64,000 nt of DNA, taken from an uncultured Bacteroidota bacterium (GTDB taxonomy: Bacteria > Bacteroidota > Bacteroidia > AKYH767-A > 2013-40CM-41-45). The stretch covers positions 1 through 64,000 of the forward strand of contig CALMQM010000012.1 of the NCBI GenBank assembly GCA_937871435.1, given 5' to 3'. Below the pieces are notes generated by a model, which saw only the letters and a list, made by a program, of their open reading frames with translations, did no database searches and was not told where the DNA came from. Shown here piece after piece: positions 1 through 9,118 of this stretch (position 1 is the stretch's first letter; each line of letters begins with the position of its first letter). The translations under genes and the position numbers were made by a program.

Positions 1-1122
1 GCCCACAAACGCGTAATTATGTCTGTAATCAACGATCTGGCAACAGATCAGCGAGTTCACCGAACGGCCATGGCACTGCATCGCAAGGGTTTGAAGGTCA
101 CTTTGGTAGGAAGAATGAAAAAGGACAGCCTCCCGCTTGGGAACAGGGAGTATGATTGTATGAGATTCCGGCTTTGGTGGGAAAAAGGCCCGCTTTTTTA
201 TGCTGCCTATAACACAAGACTATTTTTTTATCTCTTGTTTCATCCTACCGAAATTTTGGTAGCAAATGATCTGGATACCTTACCTGCAAATTATTTCATC
301 AGTAAATTCAGGAAAGTAAAATTGTATTACGACAGCCATGAAATTTTTACAGAAGTGCCTGAACTTGTATCCAGGCCACGTGTTCAACGAATCTGGAAAA
401 GAATAGAAAAATGGATACTTCCCGGAATTCAAAAGATGTATACTGTCAATGAATCTATCGCTGGTATATACAGTCGGGAATACACCAAAGTCGTTGGCGT
501 AGTCAGAAATGTACCATTCAGAAGGGTTCCACAAACAACTTATGCCGACAGAAAATCACTTGGCTTACCGGAAGATAAAACCATTTTTATTTTTCAGGGT
601 GCCGGAATAAATGTTCATCGGGGCGCTGAAGAAGTACTTGCCGCAATGCAATACACAGAAGGAATTCTCCTGCTCTTTGTAGGGTCAGGTGATGTAATTG
701 ATTTTCTCAAAGCCGAACAAAAAAGGCTTGGCTTAGAAGATAAAGTGCTTTTCGTTTCGCGTCAACCGATGGAAAAGCTTAGAGTGTATACGAGCAATTC
801 AGACTTCGGTTTGTCGCTTGATAAGGACAGTAATCTCAATTACAGATATTCTCTTCCGAATAAATTATTTGATTATATCCAGGCGGAGATTCCTGTGTTA
901 GCTTCCGATCTTCCGGAAATTCGCAAAATTGTTGATGGATATTCGATTGGAGAAATTCTGCGCTCTCACGAACCACGTGCAATAGCGGATCAAATGATGC
1001 AACTCGCCGGAAATTCAGAAATGAGAGCTGTGTGGAAAGCAAATCTGAAAAAAGCATCTGAAGAATTGTGCTGGGAAAATGAAGTGAACAGACTATATGA
1101 AATTTATAAGGATGTCATCTGA
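1..1122 (+). CDS. Glycosyltransferase, GT4-like (5' end outside window)
   Basis: The reading frame is open from the first base (AHKRVI before the first visible ATG at 19), so the real start probably lies upstream. The fragment has an N-terminal donor/acceptor half with the SVINDLATDQRVHR motif common in Bacteroidota glycosyltransferases. A GT-B C-terminal half follows, with FQGAGINVHRGAEE near residue 200 and LPNKLFDYIQAEIPVLASD near residue 290, the usual nucleotide-sugar binding region. It likely adds a sugar to a surface polysaccharide at the inner face of the cytoplasmic membrane. It runs straight into a second glycosyltransferase, so both are the tail of a polysaccharide cluster. Donor and acceptor cannot be read from sequence. 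Confidence 0.88.
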   Translation, partial: AHKRVIMSVINDLATDQRVHRTAMALHRKGLKVTLVGRMKKDSLPLGNREYDCMRFRLWWEKGPLFYAAYNTRLFFYLLFHPTEILVANDLDTLPANYFISKFRKVKLYYDSHEIFTEVPELVSRPRVQRIWKRIEKWILPGIQKMYTVNESIAGIYSREYTKVVGVVRNVPFRRVPQTTYADRKSLGLPEDKTIFIFQGAGINVHRGAEEVLAAMQYTEGILLLFVGSGDVIDFLKAEQKRLGLEDKVLFVSRQPMEKLRVYTSNSDFGLSLDKDSNLNYRYSLPNKLFDYIQAEIPVLASDLPEIRKIVDGYSIGEILRSHEPRAIADQMMQLAGNSEMRAVWKANLKKASEELCWENEVNRLYEIYKDVI

Positions 1123-1123
1123 A

Positions 1124-2242
1124 ATGCATGCACATATTGTCAGCTTTGATGTTCCATATCCTGCCGATTATGGTGGTGTGATTGATGTATTTTATAAAGT
1201 GAAAGCATTGCATGCTGCCGGTGTAAAAATTCATTTGCATTGTTTTGAATATGGTCGTCCTCCTCAGAAGGAATTGAATCGCTATTGTGAAGAGGTACAT
1301 TATTACACACGACAAAATGCAAAGTCCATGCTCTTCAACACACTTCCCTATATTGTGTTGAGCAGACAATCGGAAGAATTAAAAAAGCGTTTGCTGAAAG
1401 ATGATTTCCCTATTCTCTTCGAAGGATTGCATTCTACTTTCTATTTGTCTGATCCGGAATTTTCAAGTCGTCACAAAGTAGTGAGAACGCACAATGTGGA
1501 ACATGATTACTACGATTCACTTGCGGCAGTTGAAAAGAACATTTTTAAAAGATATTACTTCTACAATGAAGCAGGCAAGCTGTTGAAGTATCAAAATATT
1601 CTTCGTCATGCACAGGGTATTGCGGCTATTTCACCGAATGATACTATTTATTTATCTTCTCTTTATTCCGGAGTAAAATTTGTCCCCGCTTTTCATCCCT
1701 ATGATGAGGTGAATATTCAGCCGGGAAAAGGAGAGTTCGCATTCTATCATGGAAATCTTGGTGTTGGAGAGAATAATGAAGCAGCAATTTACCTGGTGAG
1801 AAAAATTTTCAACGATTTACCATTTCAATTGATTATTGCCGGAAGCAAACCATCTGAAGATTTACGTAAAGCGGTCAGGGAGAGTAAAAATGTAAGCCTG
1901 CTGTCTGATCAAAGCCCTGAGCAAATCAGAACTCTGATCGCGGAAGCTCAATGCAATATCTTGCCAACGTTTCAGTCGACCGGAATTAAATTAAAATTAC
2001 TTGCAGCCTTGTTTGGCGGGCGACATTGTATTGTAAATTCTCCAATGGTCAGCAATACCGGATTGGAATCATTGTGTCTGATCGCCGATTCTACCGAAGA
2101 AATGAAAAAGATTCTGAAAAAGGTGATGAAAGCAAAGGAGTTTTCCGGCTTGAAAAAGAGAAAAGAAATATTGGAAAATAATTTTTCCAATTCAGTCAAT
2201 GCTGAAAGGATGCGTTCTTTACTATTCCCGGGAATAAAGTAA
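1124..2242 (+). CDS. Glycosyltransferase family protein
   Basis: GT-B type protein of about 372 residues, probably transferring a sugar during surface polysaccharide assembly. The start at 1124 is preferred because the product then begins MHAHIVSFDVPYPADYGG, a normal N-terminal Rossmann strand with a glycine-rich loop. In-frame ATGs at 1097 and 1112 would add up to nine residues and overlap the upstream gene. C-terminal hallmarks are FYHGNLGVGENNEA near residue 210 and LPTFQSTGIKLKLLAALFGG near residue 290. The start lies 1 nt past the stop of the previous glycosyltransferase, implying translational coupling. Substrates are unknown. Confidence 0.85.
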   Translation: MHAHIVSFDVPYPADYGGVIDVFYKVKALHAAGVKIHLHCFEYGRPPQKELNRYCEEVHYYTRQNAKSMLFNTLPYIVLSRQSEELKKRLLKDDFPILFEGLHSTFYLSDPEFSSRHKVVRTHNVEHDYYDSLAAVEKNIFKRYYFYNEAGKLLKYQNILRHAQGIAAISPNDTIYLSSLYSGVKFVPAFHPYDEVNIQPGKGEFAFYHGNLGVGENNEAAIYLVRKIFNDLPFQLIIAGSKPSEDLRKAVRESKNVSLLSDQSPEQIRTLIAEAQCNILPTFQSTGIKLKLLAALFGGRHCIVNSPMVSNTGLESLCLIADSTEEMKKILKKVMKAKEFSGLKKRKEILENNFSNSVNAERMRSLLFPGIK

Positions 2243-2279
2243 TTGCGTTATTGCTTAGAGGAATTATTTTTTATACAAA

Positions 2280-3824
2280 ATGAAAAGATATCTTTTTCTT
2301 GTTTTCCTTTTTATTCATCAGTTTTCATTTGCGCAATTGCAAATTAACTGGATTGACAATTTTTGTTGTTTCGATAGCATCGCTCCGCATACGTTCTCTA
2401 CTCCGATGGGAATTGTACAGAAAGGAGATTCTGTAATAGTTGGTTTTTGGGAGGATAATTATTTTAATATCGATGTGTTGAATTCTGTAAACGGGCAACA
2501 TCTTTCTGATCACATTTATACAAATGACACATTGAACACACCTTATTTTTTTGGTGGTTCATTTATTGAATCTAATGGAGTCTATGCATGTCTTGGAACT
2601 TATTCGGATAATTTTGGAAATTCAAAAATTGTATTGAAAGGTTTTAATGATCAGTTTCAGGAGATTTGGAGAAATTCAATTCTTGTTTCTGATGTGCACA
2701 CACAACCCTCCAAATTACTTCGGGATCCATCAACAGGCGATATTTATTTTACTCAATTGTCTGATTCGCTTTGCCTTTATCGTTTTTCAGTTAATGGTGT
2801 AGAGCAATGGAGAAGCTGCACAGACGATTCCTCATTTGTTTCAGTCGCAGAGGAGCAATTTATTTGTTCCGATTCTTCACTCGTATATGTGACTGACAAT
2901 AGTATTTCACCTGATATACGTCTTCCTCATTTTCGTAAATTAAATAAAGGCAGTGGTAATTTTTTACAGCAATTCACTTTTCCTGATCTGGTCGGAAAGA
3001 ATCATGTGTATCTTCAAAAGCAGGATGAGTTAATTTGTGCGTTCCTTGATTCCGGAACTTCTGAAATCAAATTCAAAAGGCTTGATCTGATTAACGGGAA
3101 TTCAAGTCCGGTTTCTGGAAGCGGAGTGATCACTTTTGAGAGGTTGAAAAATCTGGCATTAAGCCCCAATCAGCAGCATTACTATATTCAATCAACAGAG
3201 CATTTAGTAAAAACAGACACATTTTTCCAGTTAATTTATTCCAGATCACTCACGCCAGCCCGCTATCCTGCCGAAAATAAATCTCCTTTGCTCTTTGATG
3301 CAAATGAAAATCTCCTGTTGAACTTCAGTTATATTAATAACATGATTCCGAATGAAGATATCATGGTCTTGCGAATTGACGCAAACACAGGCGTAACACT
3401 TGATTCGCTCCTATACAATGATTCGCGTAATACAGCAGACCATGCAATGTTTCAGTATTTGGATAGTAACGGGAATCTCAATCTTGTATTTGCAAATGAC
3501 TACGATAATTTCGCCATACTTCAGGAAGAGACGCAACTCGGGATTTTTCAGATAAGCGGTGCCTTCTTGAATACAATTCAATTGGAATCCGGTGCTGGTG
3601 GAATTGTTATTTCACCAAATCCGTGTACAGAATCGATAACTATTGAAACGAATATTTCTGCTGCCGGAAACTACAGAGTAATAGATCTGAGTGGAAGAGT
3701 GGTGATGGATGGAAAACTCGGTAATCCAAAACTACAGGTGTCAGGATTAAATTCCGGTTGTTACTTTTTACAGATTCAATACAATTCGGGGAAAACTGAG
3801 AGCGCTTATTTTATAAAAAACTGA
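2280..3824 (+). CDS. Secreted protein with T9SS type A C-terminal sorting domain
   Basis: 514 residues. Residues 1-18 are a signal peptide (MKRYLFLVFLFIHQFSFAQ). The middle is a beta-rich region resembling a propeller of repeated strands, with no family I recognise. The last about 75 residues match a T9SS type A sorting domain: SPNPCTESITIE near 440, a DLSGRVV strand, SGLNSGCYFLQI, and a basic end. The protein should cross the inner membrane by Sec and the outer membrane by T9SS, ending on the surface or released. It lies 37 nt after the glycosyltransferase gene and is convergent with ftsE, with only 12 nt between stops. Function beyond export is unknown. Confidence 0.85.
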   Translation: MKRYLFLVFLFIHQFSFAQLQINWIDNFCCFDSIAPHTFSTPMGIVQKGDSVIVGFWEDNYFNIDVLNSVNGQHLSDHIYTNDTLNTPYFFGGSFIESNGVYACLGTYSDNFGNSKIVLKGFNDQFQEIWRNSILVSDVHTQPSKLLRDPSTGDIYFTQLSDSLCLYRFSVNGVEQWRSCTDDSSFVSVAEEQFICSDSSLVYVTDNSISPDIRLPHFRKLNKGSGNFLQQFTFPDLVGKNHVYLQKQDELICAFLDSGTSEIKFKRLDLINGNSSPVSGSGVITFERLKNLALSPNQQHYYIQSTEHLVKTDTFFQLIYSRSLTPARYPAENKSPLLFDANENLLLNFSYINNMIPNEDIMVLRIDANTGVTLDSLLYNDSRNTADHAMFQYLDSNGNLNLVFANDYDNFAILQEETQLGIFQISGAFLNTIQLESGAGGIVISPNPCTESITIETNISAAGNYRVIDLSGRVVMDGKLGNPKLQVSGLNSGCYFLQIQYNSGKTESAYFIKN

Positions 3825-3836
3825 AATTAATCCGGA

Positions 3837-4532
3837 TCAGGACAAAAGATCATGTGGAACTTTTGAATCGATAATACGGCCGTTTTCACACTTAATAATT
3901 CGCGCCGGAAATTTGTCAATCATCGAATAGTTATGTGTTGCCATTAGGACAGCACGACCGTTTTTACTGATATCAAAAAGCAGACGCATAATACCTTCAG
4001 AAGTTTCCGGATCGAGATTTCCCGTTGGTTCGTCTGCAAGGATAATTTCAGGATCATTTAGTAATGCGCGAGCTATCACAACTCGTTGTTGTTCGCCGCC
4101 ACTAAGTTCATGAGGCATTTTGAATCCTTTCGTTGAAAGAACTACCTTTTCAAGTACTTCTTTTATTCTTTCTTCGATTTTTGTTTTGTCTTTCCATCCT
4201 GTAGCCTGAAGAACAAACAATAAATTTGCATGCACTGTCCGATCTGTCAATAATTGAAAATCCTGAAATACAATCCCCAGTTTTCTCCTCAGAAAAGGAA
4301 TCTGGTTTTCTCTGATATGGTTCAAATTAAAACCGGCAACAGTTGCGTCACCTTGCTCAAGTTCAAGATCTCCGTAGATCATTTTCAGTAAACTGCTTTT
4401 GCCGGTACCTGTCTTACCAATGATATAGGCAAATTCACCCTTCTCCAGATCAAGATTTACATTGGATAAAATCAAATGTTTGGATTGGAAAATATTTACA
4501 TTTCGGAGTGAGATGGATGTGTTACCTGACAT
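3837..4532 (-). CDS. ftsE: FtsE-like ABC transporter ATP-binding protein
   Basis: 231-residue single-domain ATPase, the usual FtsE length. Walker A is GKTGTGKS at 39-46, Q-loop Gln is Q90, the signature LSGGE is at 143-147, Walker B IILADE at 163-168 and the switch His is H200. FtsE pairs with the permease FtsX at the division site to control peptidoglycan hydrolases. No ftsX is adjacent here: the neighbours are a small conserved protein upstream and a convergent T9SS cargo gene downstream. Assignment to FtsE rather than a LolD/MacB ATPase rests on overall length and sequence character, so it is likely but not certain. Confidence 0.8.
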   Translation of the reverse strand: MSGNTSISLRNVNIFQSKHLILSNVNLDLEKGEFAYIIGKTGTGKSSLLKMIYGDLELEQGDATVAGFNLNHIRENQIPFLRRKLGIVFQDFQLLTDRTVHANLLFVLQATGWKDKTKIEERIKEVLEKVVLSTKGFKMPHELSGGEQQRVVIARALLNDPEIILADEPTGNLDPETSEGIMRLLFDISKNGRAVLMATHNYSMIDKFPARIIKCENGRIIDSKVPHDLLS

Positions 4533-4574
4533 GACGAATTAGATTCAAATTAACTGTAGTTCAAAAGCTCGTTT

Positions 4575-4778
4575 TTATAAATCGAGTTTTTGAATCTTTC
4601 CATAAGGCATTTGATGAATCAATTGGATAATCTCTGATTCTTTTTCACCGAGTCCGGCCTTACTAAGAGCTTTTTCAGGTCGATCTACCCGGAAGTAGGC
4701 GAGAAGGGTAAAGTTGTCATCGCGCAACTGTACATAATCCGGGATCTTCGCTGTTCCTTTGATTTTTAAAATGTACAT
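4575..4778 (-). CDS. Small conserved protein, unknown function
   Basis: 67 residues, soluble, with no signal peptide. The compact alpha/beta pattern (MYILKIKGTAKIPDYVQLRD, then a helix around EKALSKAGLGEKESEII) looks like a real conserved Bacteroidota protein rather than a chance frame. I cannot name a domain. It is 42 nt upstream of ftsE on the same strand and may be co-transcribed with it. The octamer TACTTTTG on the minus strand (4790-4783), which fits TAnnTTTG, is only 4 nt before the ATG. If it is a promoter, the transcript would be nearly leaderless. Confidence 0.65.
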   Translation of the reverse strand: MYILKIKGTAKIPDYVQLRDDNFTLLAYFRVDRPEKALSKAGLGEKESEIIQLIHQMPYGKIQKLDL

Positions 4779-4798
4779 AGTGCAAAAGTAACAAAAGA

Positions 4799-4830
4799 AA
4801 AGGCCCTTTGTTTTTATCCAAAGAGCCTTT
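4799..4830 (-). terminator. Rho-independent terminator of the lipoprotein gene
   Basis: Inverted repeat AAAGGCCCTTTG / CAAAGAGCCTTT (one mismatch) with an 8-nt loop. On the minus strand it is followed by a T-rich tract. It lies 30 nt downstream of the stop of the minus-strand lipoprotein gene and should end that transcript before the 67-residue gene. Confidence 0.8.
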
Positions 4831-4859
4831 CTTCAACATAAATTTTTACCCGTTGTGAA

Positions 4860-5729
4860 TTACTGCAAGCGAATTCCGAAGCTGGAGCCATTCACCGTTA
4901 CAGTGGCACTGTCATCGCATACTCCGTTTCCATAATCCAGAGTCCGGGTAGGTTTACCACCGGGTGTGAGCTCGAAAATTCCTTCTTTAACGTAGCCGCA
5001 ATCCAATGCTATCCATAATTTCTTGGTGATGTTGACGCTAAAAGTATTTCCCTCAAAATTTGTTCCTGAAGCGCTTCCGGTGATATAATACTGATCGTCC
5101 AGCCAACCATTTATTCCACTTGTGGATTCGCCGGCAATCCATTCACGCTGGCGTTGAGATGACCAACTGAGTATCTGACCATTCCTGTTTTCGAGTTGAC
5201 CACTTACATTCACTGTGAACCACAAATGCTGGTCATTGTTGTGACCACGATTTGTAACTGTTTTAGTCCCTGTAACTTTAAACATGTTGGATGAATCACG
5301 ACCAACATAATAATTATTGAAGGTTGTCGTGATTACTGTTCCGGAATCCCTGTATCCGCCTGTGTAAACAACATGAATTATCCCTCTGCGGTATCTGTAA
5401 TCACGACAATAACAACTGCTCTGACCAAAATCCACATCAAGGGATCCTCCATGGCCGGAAGAATCCGGTGTGACTGTTACTGTTGCGCAAGTACTGAGCA
5501 GAGAATTGTCTTCCTGATTCCGATAGGTGAGCAGACCACTTTGACCATTTTCAATGGCTTGATTCGCAATGTTGTTTACATCATTGAAGGTAGATTCCGC
5601 AAGTGAATTGTCTCTCGAAGTCTGCGTATCAAATTCCAGTTCTGTCGTTTTTTCTTTTTTACATGCCATTAGGGCAAGGATTAAGCAGATTGCATTGATC
5701 GAAAGATGAAATATCCATTGCTTTTTCAT
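4860..5729 (-). CDS. Putative lipoprotein, unknown function
   Basis: 289 residues. The N-terminus has a signal with lipobox LMAC around residues 20-23 followed by KKEK, so the mature protein is probably a lipid-anchored envelope protein. An Asn/Ser-rich helical stretch (about 30-75) precedes a beta-rich domain (about 80-289). That domain has several aromatic strands and a small Cys set (SSCYC near 105, and later single Cys). Similar lipoproteins of unknown role are common in Bacteroidota. It is monocistronic, with its own terminator at 4799-4830. It is divergent from the TPR protein gene, separated by about 190 nt. Confidence 0.75.
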   Translation of the reverse strand: MKKQWIFHLSINAICLILALMACKKEKTTELEFDTQTSRDNSLAESTFNDVNNIANQAIENGQSGLLTYRNQEDNSLLSTCATVTVTPDSSGHGGSLDVDFGQSSCYCRDYRYRRGIIHVVYTGGYRDSGTVITTTFNNYYVGRDSSNMFKVTGTKTVTNRGHNNDQHLWFTVNVSGQLENRNGQILSWSSQRQREWIAGESTSGINGWLDDQYYITGSASGTNFEGNTFSVNITKKLWIALDCGYVKEGIFELTPGGKPTRTLDYGNGVCDDSATVTVNGSSFGIRLQ

Positions 5730-5920
5730 GTGGTAGATTTGGTTGAACAGAAATGTGACAGAATAATCCTTTGAAAAAAATTTATACTGGTAATCAATAG
5801 CATAGGTTACTCATGTTTAAAACTATGTTGGTAACTACACCGCTTGTAAAAGGTCTTACCGCATGGTTTCCAATAATTTTGCTCACACCCCGTTTCATTT
5901 ACAAATTCCCGCCAAACATT

Positions 5921-8900
5921 ATGTCAACACGACTTTTTTGGGTCTTCCTGTTCATTTCCATTCGTGCCTTGTCTCAGCAGACTGCAATTTATACAGACCC
6001 TGAACGAGGCTATCAGTTGGGGATGGAATTATTTAACAAGCAGAAATTCGTCGTTGCCCAAAGGGAATTTCAAAAAGTTTTGGAAAGCACAGCGCCACTC
6101 TCCCTGGAAGCAAGGGGAAATGCAGCTTTTTATTCTGCCCGATGCGCTGTGGAATTATTCCATAGAGACGCTGAATATTTGATGCTCAATTTCATGAATG
6201 AGTATCCGGAGAATCCTCATTACGATGAAGCGAATTATCATCTTGGAAACTTGTATTTCAAGCAGAAGAAATTCAAAAAAGCAGTTGAGACTTTTTCGAA
6301 ACTCGATAAAAATGATCTTACTCAGGAACGAAGGGATGAAGTGAATTTTAAACTTGGTTATTCGTATTACATGACGAATGATTACGACAAAGCAAGCAAA
6401 GCTTTTTATGAAGTAAAAGATGGTACAAGTAAATATGCCACAGCTGCGCAGTATTATTATGCGCACATGGCTTATGTGAATGAAAATTATGAAACAGCCC
6501 TGAATTGTTTTTTAAAGTTAAAAGATTCTGAAGCCTTTGCGCCGGTAGTTCCATATTACATTACACAGATTTATTACAAGCAGGGTAAATACGATGAGGT
6601 ACTTCGCTTCGCTCCGACAGTATTGGATTCTGTTGGACCGAAGAATGGAATGGAAATCGGTCGAATGGTAGCGGAATCTTATTACAGAAAAGGAAAATAC
6701 AACGAAGCGCTCCCTTACCTGGTCGATTATGAACGCAATTCCAGAAATGTGGGCAGAAACGATTACTATCAACTCGGTTATTGCTATTACAAGACTTCGG
6801 AGTTTGAAAAGGCTATTCCTTATTTTCAAAAAGTATGTACTGCGGCTGATGAGTTATCCCAAAGTGCTTATTATCATTTGGCGGATTGTTACCTGAAAAC
6901 GAATGCCAAGAGAAGTGCGAGAACGGCTTATCAATCTGCCGCACAAAGTTCTTTCGATACAGAGATTCAGGAAGAATCTCAATTTAATTTCGCGAAACTT
7001 TCATACGAATTGAGTTATCAGTCTGTAGCAATCGAAGCATTCAGAAATTTTACGACAAGTTTTCCAAAGAGTGCTCATCTTGATGAAGCCAATGAATTGA
7101 TGGTAGGGATATATACCAACACAAGGAATTACAAGGACGCATTGACTTCCATAGAAGCCATCAAAAATAAAACTCAACCGATACGTGCAGCTTACCAAAA
7201 GGTCGCTTATTACAGAGGGATTGAATTTTTCATGGATAATAATCTGAAAGAGGCGATCAGACTGTTCAAACTTTCAGTGGGCACTCCGGTAGATCAGGGC
7301 CTCGTTGCAGAAGCTTTGTATTGGATGGGAGAAACCTATTACAAAATGGATGACTTTGAAAATGCTGCGAAAGCCTACAATGATTACATTCTCACTCCGG
7401 CAGCTGTCACCCAGTCACAATACAATCTCGCCAACTACAACATCGGATATGCGAAATTTAAATCTGAAGATTATGCCGCTGCACAAACTGCATTCCGGAA
7501 ATATGTGAAGGAGAAATCTCAGACTGATAATGCCAGATATACAGATGCTTTGTTGAGAATTGCGGATTGTTTTTTCATGCTGAAAGATCAGGCAAGCGCG
7601 ATAGATTTTTACAATCAGGCGATTGGTTCTAATGCAAAAGCCAGTGACTACGGAATTTATCAGAAAGGTGTGATCCTTGGAATTCAGGGAAGAATGGCTG
7701 AAAAAGTTGCCACACTTCAAAAGCTTTTTGATAAATATCCAAAATCAGTTTACTACGATGACGCATTGTATGAAGCTGCTCAGGCTAGTCTGATTATTGG
7801 AAACAATGAGCAGGCGTTGAATTATTACCAGGAAATTATCCGCAATTATCCCTCCGGAAGCTATATGAAAAAAGCTGAGCTGGGCGAAGCTCTGGTGTAT
7901 TACAACGAAAAAGAAGACGATAAAGCGATGGCTGCCTATAAAAAGGTAGTTCAAAAATACCCCAATACAACAGAATCACATGAAGCTTTGGAACAGATCA
8001 GAAAAATTTCAGTGAGTCAGAATAAGGTTGATGAGTACCTGGCTTACGCGCAGAATGTTCCGAATGCTGATGTTTCCAAAGCTGCCCAGGATTCTCTGAT
8101 GTATGAAGCCGCTGAATTAAGGTATACACAAGGAAACTGTGATGATGCGGTAAAGGATTTTGATGCGTATTTGAAGAAATTCCCGAATGCGATTTTCCTG
8201 ATTAATGCTTCATACTATAAATCCGACTGCCTGTATCGTAACAAGCAATATGAAAAAGCATTGGAAGGATATGAAGTCGTAAACAATCAGCCAAAAAATC
8301 AGTTCAGCGAAAAATCATTGCTCAGCGCAGGACAGATTAACTATCGTTTGAAAAATTATCAACGTGCGTTGACAAATTTTGAAATGCTAGAAGGAACCGC
8401 GGAAGTGAAAGACAACATCATGGCGGCTCAGGCCGGTGAATTAAGATGCAGTTACAAATTAAACGACTATGATAAGGCTATCAGCAATTCACAGAAGGTT
8501 TTGAATTCAGGAGCTACTGATAAAGATCTGATTACTGAAGCACATTTCATTGCAGGGAAATCTTATTTCGCGAAAAATGATATGGCCAGTGCAAAATCTG
8601 AATTGAGTATCGTAGCAAAAAGAACAAACAGTGAGATGACAGCTGAAAGCAAATACCATCTCGCGTTGATCGAATTCAGAATGGACAATTACAAAGAAAG
8701 TCAAAAACTGATTTTCGAAATTCAGAATCAGGTTCCATCTTATGATTTCTGGATCGCCAAAGGATTCATTCTTCTGGGCGATAATTATCTGGCTCAACGC
8801 GATACTTTCCAGGCAAGAGAAACCTACAAGAGTATTGTGGATAACTTCCAGAAAGACCCCAATGATTCGGAAGATTTGAAAGAAGTTGCAAAGCAGAAAT

Positions 8901-9001
8901 TGGATGCAATAAATGCCTCTGAGTCAAAGAAAGAAAAAGAATTAATGGATAAAAAACTTGTTCCGGAAACAGTTGAACCGGATTCAACTGAGGAAAAATA
9001 A
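5921..9001 (+). CDS. Periplasmic TPR-repeat protein (about 1026 residues)
   Basis: The ATG at 5921 is chosen because it begins a clean signal peptide (MSTRLFWVFLFISIRALSQ). The in-frame ATG at 5813 would put 36 unrelated residues before it. Nearly the whole protein is tetratricopeptide repeat, with dozens of A-x-Y-x-G and Y-x-x-A-I/L helices at about 34-residue spacing. It ends in a charged tail (KEKELMDKKL). No lipobox is visible, so it is probably soluble periplasmic, or held by a partner. It is a protein-protein scaffold by architecture. The gene 118 nt downstream encodes an outer-membrane barrel, suggesting a two-part envelope complex. TPR-rich SprE of the T9SS is an analogue, but this is not clearly SprE. 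Confidence 0.85.
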   Translation: MSTRLFWVFLFISIRALSQQTAIYTDPERGYQLGMELFNKQKFVVAQREFQKVLESTAPLSLEARGNAAFYSARCAVELFHRDAEYLMLNFMNEYPENPHYDEANYHLGNLYFKQKKFKKAVETFSKLDKNDLTQERRDEVNFKLGYSYYMTNDYDKASKAFYEVKDGTSKYATAAQYYYAHMAYVNENYETALNCFLKLKDSEAFAPVVPYYITQIYYKQGKYDEVLRFAPTVLDSVGPKNGMEIGRMVAESYYRKGKYNEALPYLVDYERNSRNVGRNDYYQLGYCYYKTSEFEKAIPYFQKVCTAADELSQSAYYHLADCYLKTNAKRSARTAYQSAAQSSFDTEIQEESQFNFAKLSYELSYQSVAIEAFRNFTTSFPKSAHLDEANELMVGIYTNTRNYKDALTSIEAIKNKTQPIRAAYQKVAYYRGIEFFMDNNLKEAIRLFKLSVGTPVDQGLVAEALYWMGETYYKMDDFENAAKAYNDYILTPAAVTQSQYNLANYNIGYAKFKSEDYAAAQTAFRKYVKEKSQTDNARYTDALLRIADCFFMLKDQASAIDFYNQAIGSNAKASDYGIYQKGVILGIQGRMAEKVATLQKLFDKYPKSVYYDDALYEAAQASLIIGNNEQALNYYQEIIRNYPSGSYMKKAELGEALVYYNEKEDDKAMAAYKKVVQKYPNTTESHEALEQIRKISVSQNKVDEYLAYAQNVPNADVSKAAQDSLMYEAAELRYTQGNCDDAVKDFDAYLKKFPNAIFLINASYYKSDCLYRNKQYEKALEGYEVVNNQPKNQFSEKSLLSAGQINYRLKNYQRALTNFEMLEGTAEVKDNIMAAQAGELRCSYKLNDYDKAISNSQKVLNSGATDKDLITEAHFIAGKSYFAKNDMASAKSELSIVAKRTNSEMTAESKYHLALIEFRMDNYKESQKLIFEIQNQVPSYDFWIAKGFILLGDNYLAQRDTFQARETYKSIVDNFQKDPNDSEDLKEVAKQKLDAINASESKKEKELMDKKLVPETVEPDSTEEK

Positions 9002-9118
9002 TTTCTGACAGAGACTCCGATTGATAAAGGAGCATATTCGGAATAGTATTTTCTCTCCGTTTTTTAATAAAAAGTATAAATCGTTGCAATCAGTATACTC
9101 CAGTTCACCGCAAACGAA

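Noticed and set aside
5813-5920. Upstream ATG extension of the large TPR protein
   Set aside because: It would put 36 unrelated residues before a clear signal peptide that begins at 5921.
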